From a virus, in the IMG/VR virus record IMGVR_UViG_3300031758_000528, positions 1-25,246 of that record: DNA of 25,246 bases; one strand, given 5' to 3'. Positions within the stretch are counted from its first letter, which is position 1, and each line of letters opens with the position of its first letter. The position numbers and the translations under genes were made by a program. The notes below the pieces were generated by a model. It had not been told where the DNA came from, did not search any database, and was given only the letters and a program-made list of their open reading frames with translations. Shown piece after piece: positions 6,223 through 13,880 of the stretch.

Positions 6223-6380
6223 CCCTCAAGGATTATTTATCTGATATCTGGTTCATCATCGTTAGGACCTTTCAGATAGTTTATTTCATGACAATAGGAA
6301 TGATAATTTTCGCTTTTGTACTCATCGCAATAGAAGCAGCATTTACATCAAAAGAACTCATTCATATATTTAGAAAATGA
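6183..6380 (+). CDS. small single-pass membrane protein
   Basis: This is a 65-residue protein with a basic N-terminus and a long hydrophobic stretch from about residue 24 to 52 (WFIIVRTFQIVYFMTIGM onward), then a short charged end. It is probably an inner-membrane protein. The start at ATG 6183 lies inside the zinc-ribbon gene; TTG 6192 is a possible alternative and no in-frame ATG follows before residue 36. The stop overlaps the start of the ParB-methylase gene. Its function is unknown; I see no features that specifically mark it as a holin. Confidence 0.5.
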   Translation: MPTLPKCKPEQKVTLKDYLSDIWFIIVRTFQIVYFMTIGMIIFAFVLIAIEAAFTSKELIHIFRK

Positions 6381-7558
6381 ACATGAATATAACAATCGCA
6401 AAAATATCAAGCATCAAGCCTAACCCGAACAATCCCAGATTGATAAAGGATGACAAGTTCAAGAAACTTGTTAAATCAATCCAAGAGTTTCCTGAGATGC
6501 TTAACCTTCGCCCTATCGTAGTTAATGCAGATAGTGTAGTCCTTGGAGGAAACATGAGGCTAAAGGCTTGTAAAGAAGCAGGACTGAAGCTCGTACCTGT
6601 AATCTATGCAGAAGATTTAACAGAAGAGCAGCAAAAGCAGTTTATCATTAAGGATAACGTTGGATTCGGAGAGTGGGATTGGGAGGACCTTGCTAACAAT
6701 TGGAATGCTGAAGAATTATCAGAATGGGGTTTAGATATTCCTGATTTCAAGGTCCAAGAGGTAGAGGTAGAGGAAGATGATTATGAAATACCAGAACATC
6801 TAAAAACAGATATTGTACTTGGAGATATATTTGAAATAGGAGAGCATCGTTTACTTTGTGGTGATTCAACAGATAGCGAACAGGTTGCAAAATTGATGAA
6901 TGGACAACTTGCTGATATGTGCCACACAGACCCTCCATATAATATTGATTATGAAGGTGGAAGCAAAAAAAGAGAGAAAATTGCTAATGATAAACTTGAA
7001 GATTTTCCTAAATTTTTATATGATGTTTATACAACAATATCAACTGGTTTAAAAAAAGGTGGTGCAATTTATGTATGGCACGCTTCATCTGAAACTCATA
7101 ATTTTATACAGCAATTTTTAGATGCTGGGTTTTTATTCAAATCTTATATAGTGTGGAATAAAAACAATAGTACATTCGGAAGGTCTGACTATCATTGGAA
7201 GCATGAACCTTGTATTTATGGTTGGTTAGATGGTGCATCTCATAAATGGCATGGAGATAGAAAGCAGACAACAGTTTGGGATATAGATAGACCATCTCGT
7301 TCTGACGAACACCCAACAATGAAACCAATACCATTGTGTAGTAAGCCTTTGGAAAACTCATCAACAATAGGTGATATCGTTTTAGATGTTTTTTTAGGTA
7401 GTGGCTCAACAATGGTTGCAGCACATCAACTTAAAAGAAAATGCTATGGCATGGAACTTGACCCAAAGTATTGCCAGGTGATAGTGGACAGAATGATAAA
7501 ACTTGACCCGACTTTAGAAGTCAAAAGGAATGGTAAAAAATATATCAAAACATCGTAG
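6377..7558 (+). CDS. ParB-like domain / DNA methyltransferase fusion
   Basis: The 393-residue protein joins two domains. Residues 4-100 are a ParB/sulfiredoxin-like domain (IKPNPNNPRL, then LRPIVVNADSVVLGGNMRLKA with the GxxR-type motif at 58-61, then FIIKDNVGFGEWDWE). Residues 145-393 are a DNA methylase: GDIFEIGEHRLLCGDST, catalytic DPPYN (185-189), HPTMKP (312-317), and SAM-binding DVFLGSGST (338-346). DPPYN preceding the SAM motif marks the beta class, which methylates adenine N6 or cytosine N4. ParB-methylase fusions just upstream of terminase genes are common in phages and probably protect phage DNA or mark packaging sites; no partner endonuclease is visible. The core from about 6900 to 7430 looks more AT-rich than its ends, which may reflect mosaic exchange. 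Confidence 0.88.
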   Translation: MNMNITIAKISSIKPNPNNPRLIKDDKFKKLVKSIQEFPEMLNLRPIVVNADSVVLGGNMRLKACKEAGLKLVPVIYAEDLTEEQQKQFIIKDNVGFGEWDWEDLANNWNAEELSEWGLDIPDFKVQEVEVEEDDYEIPEHLKTDIVLGDIFEIGEHRLLCGDSTDSEQVAKLMNGQLADMCHTDPPYNIDYEGGSKKREKIANDKLEDFPKFLYDVYTTISTGLKKGGAIYVWHASSETHNFIQQFLDAGFLFKSYIVWNKNNSTFGRSDYHWKHEPCIYGWLDGASHKWHGDRKQTTVWDIDRPSRSDEHPTMKPIPLCSKPLENSSTIGDIVLDVFLGSGSTMVAAHQLKRKCYGMELDPKYCQVIVDRMIKLDPTLEVKRNGKKYIKTS

Positions 7559-7567
7559 CAACATCGT

Positions 7568-7951
7568 ATGGCAACTTTAACAGGAAAGGGAAGGAATGGC
7601 GGTAAACTGATGCGACCTGCAAAGGGTGAAACAATGAACCCGAATGGCAGACCGAAGAAGTATATTACTTTGTTAAAGGAGCAAGGCTACAAGTTGAGTG
7701 AGGTAAATGATACAATACAAACAATCATGTCAATGGATATGGAGGAACTGAAGCAGGTATGGGATAATCCTAAAGCTACTATATTGGAAAAGACCATAGC
7801 CAATGCTTTGATGACAAGCCTAAAGAAGGGAAGCCTTTATTCCATTGATACTTTGTTAAATAGAGTTTACGGAAAGCCAAAGGAGACAAGCCAGGTAACA
7901 ACCGATGGCAAAATTGAGGTAGTATTCACACAGGGTAAGACAATTCTATGA
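7568..7951 (+). CDS. putative terminase small subunit (DUF5681-like)
   Basis: This 127-residue protein has an N-terminal basic segment with NPNGRPKK (residues 24-31), the signature of DUF5681 proteins, followed by a helical region with a TILEKTIANALMTSLKKGSL helix and NRVYGKPKE near the end. DUF5681-type proteins are regularly found directly before the large terminase and are taken to be the DNA-recognising small subunit. The stop overlaps the ATG of the large terminase gene (ATGA), supporting coupled translation. There is no classical helix-turn-helix, so the assignment rests mostly on position and the GRPKK motif. Confidence 0.72.
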   Translation: MATLTGKGRNGGKLMRPAKGETMNPNGRPKKYITLLKEQGYKLSEVNDTIQTIMSMDMEELKQVWDNPKATILEKTIANALMTSLKKGSLYSIDTLLNRVYGKPKETSQVTTDGKIEVVFTQGKTIL

Positions 7952-9105
7952 TTCTTGAACTACCTGCTCCACATATTAACCAACAAGGAATCCTTGACAA
8001 CTCAAGCAGATTTCGTGTTATCATGTGTGGTAGGAGATTCGGCAAGTCAGAACTCTCACAAATAGAAATAGTAACCAATGCCATTGTAGGAAGGTCAGTC
8101 GCATATATAACCCCAACCTATGCCCTCGCAAAAACCTTCTTTGATAAATTAGCCAAGGCAGTACCATTTGAATCCAACAGGTCAGATTTAACAATAGCCT
8201 TTCCGAATGATGGCTCGGTCCAATTCTTTACAGGTGAGAGGCTTGATAACCTGCGAGGCAGGAAGTTTCACTTTGTTGTCATTGATGAGGCTTCATTTAT
8301 TCCTAACCTTGAAGATGGATGGTTAAATTCAATCCGTCCTACCCTTACCGATTACAAAGGCAGGGCATTGTTTCTGTCAACTCCTAAGGGCAAGAATTAC
8401 TTTTATTCCTTGTACCTCAAAGGAATTAACGGAGAACTTGATTGGGCATCTTTCAAGTTCAGCACCTATGACAACCCATACATTGATAAAATGGAGGTTG
8501 ATGATGCAAGGACACAGCTACCGGAAGCGGTATTTGAGCAGGAATACATGGCGAACCCTGCCGAGAATGCTGCTAATCCATTCGGCTCTGCTTTTATCAG
8601 GCAATGTACTTTTCCGCTATCAAGCTATCCTGTGGTATGTTACGGAATAGACCTTGCTAAATCTTTTGACTTTACTGCCATTGTTGGTTTGGATAAGAAT
8701 GGGTCAGTAGCATACTTTGACCGATTCCAGAAGGATTGGAGGCAGACAAAGCAGACAATCATTAATTTAACAAAAGCACCTATCCTTATGGATAGCACAG
8801 GGGTGGGAGACCCTATCTTTGAGGACCTGCAAAGGGAAGGCTTAGAAGTTACAGGCTTCAAGTTTAGCCAAACATCCAAGCAGAACCTAATGGTCGGTCT
8901 TGCTTCAGCCATTCAGCAAAGGAGGATAACATTCCCAGAAGGGGCAATATCATCGGAATTGGAAATCTTTGAATATCAGTACACAGCCACAGGGGTAAGG
9001 TATTCTGCACCGCAAGGCTTCCATGATGACTGCGTTATGGCTTTGGGTCTGGCATGGCAGCACCTTCAAAGCAATACAGGAACAGGCAGATATTCATTTC
9101 TTTAG
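7948..9105 (+). CDS. terminase large subunit
   Basis: The 385-residue packaging motor protein has an N-terminal ATPase and C-terminal nuclease. The Walker A-type motif is CGRRFGKS (27-34), Walker B is FHFVVIDEAS (107-116; Asp113, Glu114) and the coupling motif is LSTPKGKN (143-150). The RNase H-like nuclease has its acidic residues in YGIDLAKSFD (Asp235), MDSTGVGD (Asp282) and FHDDCVMALG (Asp360, Asp361). It translocates and cuts concatemeric DNA at the portal. It is at the short end for the family. Unusually, it is followed by tail genes rather than the portal, which lies about 10 kb downstream. Confidence 0.95.
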   Translation: MILELPAPHINQQGILDNSSRFRVIMCGRRFGKSELSQIEIVTNAIVGRSVAYITPTYALAKTFFDKLAKAVPFESNRSDLTIAFPNDGSVQFFTGERLDNLRGRKFHFVVIDEASFIPNLEDGWLNSIRPTLTDYKGRALFLSTPKGKNYFYSLYLKGINGELDWASFKFSTYDNPYIDKMEVDDARTQLPEAVFEQEYMANPAENAANPFGSAFIRQCTFPLSSYPVVCYGIDLAKSFDFTAIVGLDKNGSVAYFDRFQKDWRQTKQTIINLTKAPILMDSTGVGDPIFEDLQREGLEVTGFKFSQTSKQNLMVGLASAIQQRRITFPEGAISSELEIFEYQYTATGVRYSAPQGFHDDCVMALGLAWQHLQSNTGTGRYSFL

Positions 9106-9165
9106 AATATAACGGCGATATTTACCGCAGTAAGATAATTTATCAAACTTTATCTATTTACAATT

Positions 9166-9834
9166 ATGACATGGAATGATGTAACAGTTTTTCAATGGCA
9201 GCAGTTAAATGAACTTTATGCCAATGCTGAAGGTCTTACCGATATGGACATATCCGTAAAGGCAGCAGCAATCCTGACCAATCAAACAGAGCATGAGATT
9301 GATAGCCTTCCTATAAGCCATTTAAAGCCACTTCTTGCCTCTATTTCTTTTGTCCATGAGGAAATACAACCTAAGGCAGTAAAGTGGCTTAAAATCAACG
9401 GGAATCGTTACAGGTGCTTATATGACATCAGGCAGATGCCTGTGGCTCGGTATATTGAATCTAAGCACTTCAGTTCCGATGTAAATGGCAATCTTCACAG
9501 AATCATGGCTTGTATGGTCATGCCACAGAAAAGGGGATTGTTCGGATGGAAAGATAAAAAATACAATGCAGCGGACCATTCATCCTATTCGGATGATATG
9601 TTATCCGCTCCGATAACTGCCGTTCTCGGTTCGGTTGTTTTTTTTTATCAAGTTTACAGAGTTTGGATAAAGATTTCAAAGGACTATTTGATAGCGGACA
9701 TGATGAAGAAGGGAGTGAGCAGGTATCAGGCAGAAGCAGCACATCAGGCTTTATGCAGCATTTTGGATGGTTTTATCAAGCCTCATTGGTTGCCGAGTAT
9801 GAAAGAATCCCACTACAAGAGGCTTATGAGTTAA
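9166..9834 (+). CDS. tail assembly chaperone (gpG-like)
   Basis: This 222-residue, mostly helical protein starts MTWNDVTVFQWQQLNELYAN, a form typical of tail assembly chaperones of Bacteroidota phages (a short strand, then a helix counting small acidic repeats), followed by ISVKAAAILTNQTEHEIDSL. A second region (KWLKINGNRYRCLYDIRQMP, 91-110) matches the beta element that precedes the helical end. It carries a T9 tract late in the gene where a -1 shift would enter an overlapping frame. These are the expected properties of the lambda gpG/gpGT system, in which the chaperones recruit tail-tube subunits to the tape measure. The tape measure is four genes downstream. Sequence identity to gpG is not expected; the call rests on layout and frameshift. 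Confidence 0.65.
   Translation: MTWNDVTVFQWQQLNELYANAEGLTDMDISVKAAAILTNQTEHEIDSLPISHLKPLLASISFVHEEIQPKAVKWLKINGNRYRCLYDIRQMPVARYIESKHFSSDVNGNLHRIMACMVMPQKRGLFGWKDKKYNAADHSSYSDDMLSAPITAVLGSVVFFYQVYRVWIKISKDYLIADMMKKGVSRYQAEAAHQALCSILDGFIKPHWLPSMKESHYKRLMS
9639..9645 (+). other. probable -1 ribosomal frameshift site (T TTT TTT)
   Basis: A run of nine Ts (9638-9646) contains the slippery heptamer T TTT TTT, correctly phased to the 222-residue frame (codons 9640-9642 and 9643-9645). A -1 slip after 9645 enters a frame open to the stop at 9927-9929, giving a 254-residue fusion. The heptamer type and the late position in a chaperone-like gene fit programmed frameshifting. I did not identify a convincing downstream stem-loop. 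Confidence 0.6.
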
Positions 9835-9929
9835 ACACATTGAACTTCCTCAATGACCTTTCCTATCTGAAGTCCAAAGCAGAGTATGAAAGCGAATTGA
9901 TAAAACAAGCATATGGCAAAAAGCACTAA
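9645..9929 (+). CDS. -1 frame extension of the tail chaperone (gpT-like)
   Basis: This is the part expressed by a -1 slip at 9639-9645: 94 codons ending at TAA 9927-9929. The first 30 or so codons overlap the 0-frame end and are Ser/Gly-rich and linker-like; the rest (HFGWFYQASLVAEYERIPLQ, then EAYELNTLNFLNDLSYLKSK) is a well-formed helical domain that clearly encodes protein, including beyond the 0-frame stop at 9834. In lambda the corresponding T domain binds tail-tube subunits. An independent start (ATG 9663 or 9753) is the alternative; neither has a good leader. The stop overlaps the next ATG by 17 bases. Confidence 0.6.
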   Translation, partial: LSSLQSLDKDFKGLFDSGHDEEGSEQVSGRSSTSGFMQHFGWFYQASLVAEYERIPLQEAYELNTLNFLNDLSYLKSKAEYESELIKQAYGKKH

Positions 9930-10644
9930 TCAGATACAGAACGAGATTGCAGCGAATGAAGCCTTGATTGAGGAGTTATCAAAACTGCAAGAAAATATAA
10001 CAAGAAAAAAACCGACTAATAAATTCCAAGAAGAAGGATATTCTGCACTTCCTATAACTGAACAAACCATACTTGCCTATGCTACGGAATTTATCAAAAA
10101 GGTAAGAGAGAATCTTGATGCTTTAAATAAAATTGATACAGGTGGATTGGATAGGGATATCCAAAAAGGAGAATTGATAAAACAATCTGGAGTTTATACA
10201 ATAGAAATCGGATATCCTAAAACAAGCAAGGCAGCAGGATATTATGATTATGTAAATAAGGGTGTTAAGGGTAAAGATTCACAGCTACCAAACTCACCAT
10301 ATAAATTCCAAACTCGTACTCCTTCATTAAATGGTCCAATGGTTTTAGCGATTCAAAAATGGATGAAGCGAAACGGAATATTGGGCAGGAAACAGAAATA
10401 CAGCATAACAGGACTTGAAAAAAAACGTAAAGCCATTTCAGAACTTGATTCATCAAGGCAGGGAGCATGGCTGATAGCAAGAAAGATAAAAAGACAAGGT
10501 TTGCCTAAAACAGGCTTTTTTGATAATGCGATTGAACAATACTTCGGAGATTCATTTGCAGCAGCTATGGCTAAATCCGTAGGCTCAGACATCAGGGTAG
10601 GTGTAAAGCAGGTAAATTCCCTAATTAATGACAAGAATAAGTAA
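9913..10644 (+). CDS. putative neck/tail protein (HK97 gp10-like?)
   Basis: This is a 243-residue protein with a helical N-terminus (QIQNEIAANEALIEELSKLQ) and a core with AAGYYDYVNKGVKG (about 114-127), YKFQTRTPSL, AIQKWMKRNGILG and AWLIARKIKRQGLPKTGFFD. The YY-x-YVxxGV segment followed by a W-containing helix and a GxxxTxFF end resembles the general plan of HK97 gp10-type head-tail or tail-completion proteins, but the match is distant. It is encoded immediately after the tail chaperone. Probably a virion or assembly protein; the exact role is not established. Confidence 0.45.
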   Translation: MAKSTNQIQNEIAANEALIEELSKLQENITRKKPTNKFQEEGYSALPITEQTILAYATEFIKKVRENLDALNKIDTGGLDRDIQKGELIKQSGVYTIEIGYPKTSKAAGYYDYVNKGVKGKDSQLPNSPYKFQTRTPSLNGPMVLAIQKWMKRNGILGRKQKYSITGLEKKRKAISELDSSRQGAWLIARKIKRQGLPKTGFFDNAIEQYFGDSFAAAMAKSVGSDIRVGVKQVNSLINDKNK

Positions 10645-10646
10645 CA

Positions 10647-11828
10647 ATGGCAATAACAGTTAATAGCACTCCCGAATCCTATGCATCGGCACATGATGAC
10701 CTTTGGTTGGTGGTAACATCCACAAACATGGCATCTACCAACTTCAAATTTGTGTTTGATGTCTACATAAATTCCGTACAGGTAGCAAGGGTAAAGCAAT
10801 ATCCAGACCCTACATCATCAAAAGGCTATTTCAATGCAGGGAACATTGTCCGTAATTACTTGGCATCATATTTCAAGCCTAACAGCACACAAACACTTTT
10901 CAGCTATGATGGAGATGACATATATGTCAACTATGAAATAAAGTACGGGGAAGAATACGGAGGAACTACCTACACCAATTTGACTACTGCTACTTACAGA
11001 GCATTTAACTTTTACAATCCCCCATTCCGCAATCCTTCAACATCATACTTTAGCAATTTTGTTACCAAGTGGATAAGCAACAGGGATTTATCAAACATTG
11101 ACTGTGCCTTTTCTGAAAAGATGTATATCGGTTGGATGAATGCCTCAGGAACTACCACATCAATGACTGCAACCATACAAAAGTATTCTGAATCGGGTGC
11201 TACCTCAGGCAGTCCATCCACAGGCTCATCAGAAACAATCAGCAGTTTTGGATTGCTTGATGTATCTCCTTCTGCCATTAATACTTACCTTGGTTCATCT
11301 TTTATCAGTTCATCTGATTATGCCTATGGGGTAAAGTTAAATTATTCATCTACGTCATCCGATGAAATCAAGGTAAAGCTAAACTGCAATCCAAGATTTA
11401 CTCCTATATCATTGCACTTCCTTAATCAATTGGGAGGATATGACACTTTTGTTTTCCGTTTGGTTAATAAGGAAAGCAGGGCAATTGATAAAAAGAGTTA
11501 TCAGAGAATGAATTGGCAGTATGATTCTGGAAGCACATCCATGAGGACCTATGACAGCTACAAGCGAATCAATCCAGGTATTGTGAACTTTGCTATTGAC
11601 CAATCTGTAACATATAGGCTTACATCCGATTATATAAATCAAACGAATTACAATTGGATAAAGGAATTATTGGCTTCGCCTGAGGTTTACATGGAGCAGG
11701 GCGGTTACTATTATCCTTTTAACATAACCTCAAGCCAATGGCAGCAGAAGCTAAGAGTATCGGATAAAATGTTTAATCTTGAGATTGAAGGCGAGGTAAA
11801 TCAAAAAATCAATAGCCAATTCAGATGA
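10647..11828 (+). CDS. tail structural protein, probable tail tip/distal tail component
   Basis: This 393-residue protein is rich in Ser, Thr, Tyr and Asn with alternating hydrophobics, typical of beta-sandwich virion proteins. A PISLHFLNQLGGYDTFVFRL segment (about 251-270) and the NKESRAIDKKSYQR that follows are features I associate with a conserved tail protein of Bacteroidota phages. No enzyme motif is seen. It overlaps the next gene's start by four bases, and the pair precedes the tape measure, so both probably form the tail tip. A Dit-like role is possible but unproven. Confidence 0.6.
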   Translation: MAITVNSTPESYASAHDDLWLVVTSTNMASTNFKFVFDVYINSVQVARVKQYPDPTSSKGYFNAGNIVRNYLASYFKPNSTQTLFSYDGDDIYVNYEIKYGEEYGGTTYTNLTTATYRAFNFYNPPFRNPSTSYFSNFVTKWISNRDLSNIDCAFSEKMYIGWMNASGTTTSMTATIQKYSESGATSGSPSTGSSETISSFGLLDVSPSAINTYLGSSFISSSDYAYGVKLNYSSTSSDEIKVKLNCNPRFTPISLHFLNQLGGYDTFVFRLVNKESRAIDKKSYQRMNWQYDSGSTSMRTYDSYKRINPGIVNFAIDQSVTYRLTSDYINQTNYNWIKELLASPEVYMEQGGYYYPFNITSSQWQQKLRVSDKMFNLEIEGEVNQKINSQFR

Positions 11829-13879
11829 TAAGAACTGAAATTTATATAGAGAATCAAAGGCTTGATTTAACAAAAGACATATCAACGGAGTTTACCTATG
11901 CCATTGATGACATTAAGGACTTCGCTTCACGAAATACATCTTTTTCCAAAACCATAGTAATTCCTGGCAATGATGCTAACAATAAGTTATTCGGTCATAT
12001 ATTCAAGTTCGGCTCTGCCAATGCTTACAATCAGGGACAACCGAACGTGGGTTACAACTTCAATGCTGCCAAGTCAGCATCATGTTACATCTATGTAGAT
12101 AAAATACAAATCTTTAAAGGTGTTTTAAGGCTTTTAGAGGTAATCATTGATGGCGAGAAGATAGAGTATGAATGTGCTGTTTTTGGGGAATTAGGAGGTT
12201 TTATTTCCGCTTTAGGTAATAGCAAACTTGAAGATATTGATTTCGGCATTGCGAATCAGAATTGGAATGAATTAACAATTGCTGATTCATGGAATAACGT
12301 ATCAGGTGGAGGGGTTTATTATCCTTTGATTGATTATGGGCAGGTCAGTACAAACAAAGCGGATTGGGATTTTAAAGCCTTCAAACCTGCACTCTATGTA
12401 AAGCAATACATGGACAAGATTATCACAGGCTCAGGATATACCTATTCTTCAACCTTCTTTACTACCAATCTTTTCAAAAGGCTGATTATCCCTTCAAATG
12501 CTACTACATTGACAACGGACAGCAGCAATGCTTTCTATGCCAATGCAAATGTAGCAACCTATAACACAGATAATTATCCTGACTTTACTACAACGACAGC
12601 AGGTAACTTCACTCTGGTTGGTTCTGCTTACAGGTATAATGGAGCAACCACATTTAGCTGCACTCTTAGGCTAAGGCTTGAAGGGGATTTTACGGATGTA
12701 TTTCCAGACCCTGCACCTTCTACGGATGTAACAGTTTCCCTGCAAAAGAACGGAACGGATGTGGCATCGCAGACATTTACTGTCTATTCCGAGCCTCAAG
12801 GCTATTTTGTGGACTTCAGTTATGCAACGAGCCTCAGTACGAATGACACTATCAATGCCTATGTAACAAGTGCTGCTACTCAATACACAGTTGATGAGGG
12901 TGCTTTGTGGGTTGTCAGCGATACTATCAGTCAAGTTCCTGTTGGATATAATGAGCCAATAACAATTAACAATTGCATCCCGAAAGGTATCTTTCAAAGA
13001 GATTTCTTTGCATCAATTGTTAAAATGTTCAATCTATATGTAACAGAAGACAAGGATAAATCAAAGCATCTAAATATAGAGCCTTACATTGACTATTACG
13101 ATACATCAGGAACTAAATTAGATTGGACCTATAAGGTAGACCACAGCAAAGTCATAAGGCTGAAGCCTATGTCTGAACTGAATGGTAGATACTTTGAGTT
13201 CAAGTACAAAACGGATGTGGACTATTACAATGAGCAGTATTTTAAAAAGTATGCTCAAGCCTATGGCGATTTTATAGAGGATACAGGCTATGAGTTCGCA
13301 AATGATAAACAAACAGCGGAGGTGATATTCGCATCCACTCCTTTGGTTGGATATTCTGGACAAGACAAGGTTTATAGCACAATTTTGAAAATATCAAACC
13401 AAACATCCAATATATCAAACAATGTAGAGGACAAGACAGAACATACTATCCGCATTTTACAGGCTAAAAAGATTACAGGAGTAACATCTTATGCGATTAA
13501 GAACGGAGCAACAACCTTGACTAACAAAACCGATTACGGATATGCAGGTCATCTCAATGACCCTGATGCTCCAACATCAGATATTAACTTCGGTTCACCA
13601 AAAGAACTTTACTTTGTTCTGGCTACTGCTTACCCATCAGCTAACCTGTATAATGGCTATTGGTCCGAGAATGTAGCTGAGATAACTGATAAAGATAGCA
13701 AACTGCTGACCTGTAATATGCTATTAAAGGAATCAGATATCTATGGCTTAGATTTTAGCAAACTGATATATATCAATGGCAGCCTTTGGAGAATTAACAA
13801 AATCATGGACTACAATCCGATGGACTTGAATACGACAAAGGTTGAATTTTTAAAAGTGATTGAATTAACATACGCATAA
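11825..13879 (+). CDS. large tail protein, probable baseplate/tail-tip (Tal-like)
   Basis: This is a 684-residue protein. The N-terminal 150 residues (TEIYIENQRLDLTKDISTEF, then IDDIKDFASRNTSFSKTIVI, GNDANNKLFGH, FKGVLRLLEVIIDG) form a conserved module found in large tail proteins of Bacteroidota phages. The middle (about 200-390) is a Thr/Ser-rich beta region with an inserted receptor-like or carbohydrate-binding-like domain. The C-terminal part has FKYKTDVDYYNEQYFKKYAQ, and ends in beta-rich sequence close to DFSKLIYINGSLWRINKIMD. It is adjacent to the 393-residue tail protein and the tape measure. The call as tail-tip protein is inferred from position, size and composition. Confidence 0.6.
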   Translation: MIRTEIYIENQRLDLTKDISTEFTYAIDDIKDFASRNTSFSKTIVIPGNDANNKLFGHIFKFGSANAYNQGQPNVGYNFNAAKSASCYIYVDKIQIFKGVLRLLEVIIDGEKIEYECAVFGELGGFISALGNSKLEDIDFGIANQNWNELTIADSWNNVSGGGVYYPLIDYGQVSTNKADWDFKAFKPALYVKQYMDKIITGSGYTYSSTFFTTNLFKRLIIPSNATTLTTDSSNAFYANANVATYNTDNYPDFTTTTAGNFTLVGSAYRYNGATTFSCTLRLRLEGDFTDVFPDPAPSTDVTVSLQKNGTDVASQTFTVYSEPQGYFVDFSYATSLSTNDTINAYVTSAATQYTVDEGALWVVSDTISQVPVGYNEPITINNCIPKGIFQRDFFASIVKMFNLYVTEDKDKSKHLNIEPYIDYYDTSGTKLDWTYKVDHSKVIRLKPMSELNGRYFEFKYKTDVDYYNEQYFKKYAQAYGDFIEDTGYEFANDKQTAEVIFASTPLVGYSGQDKVYSTILKISNQTSNISNNVEDKTEHTIRILQAKKITGVTSYAIKNGATTLTNKTDYGYAGHLNDPDAPTSDINFGSPKELYFVLATAYPSANLYNGYWSENVAEITDKDSKLLTCNMLLKESDIYGLDFSKLIYINGSLWRINKIMDYNPMDLNTTKVEFLKVIELTYA

Positions 13880-13880
13880 G

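Noticed and set aside
6183-6380. holin
   Set aside because: A single hydrophobic segment alone is not enough, and no endolysin gene is seen nearby; kept as a membrane protein of unknown function.
8438-8650. second + strand frame inside the large terminase gene
   Set aside because: It lies fully within the ATPase-nuclease reading frame and has no recognisable protein features.
9106-9165. palindrome GATAATTTATC and nearby TTTATC copy before the tail chaperone gene
   Set aside because: Short AT-rich symmetry is expected by chance here, and no promoter or regulator gene supports an operator.
10353-10799. minus-strand ORF of 148 codons
   Set aside because: It covers the junction of two good + strand genes, has a Cys-rich random-looking sequence and no leader.
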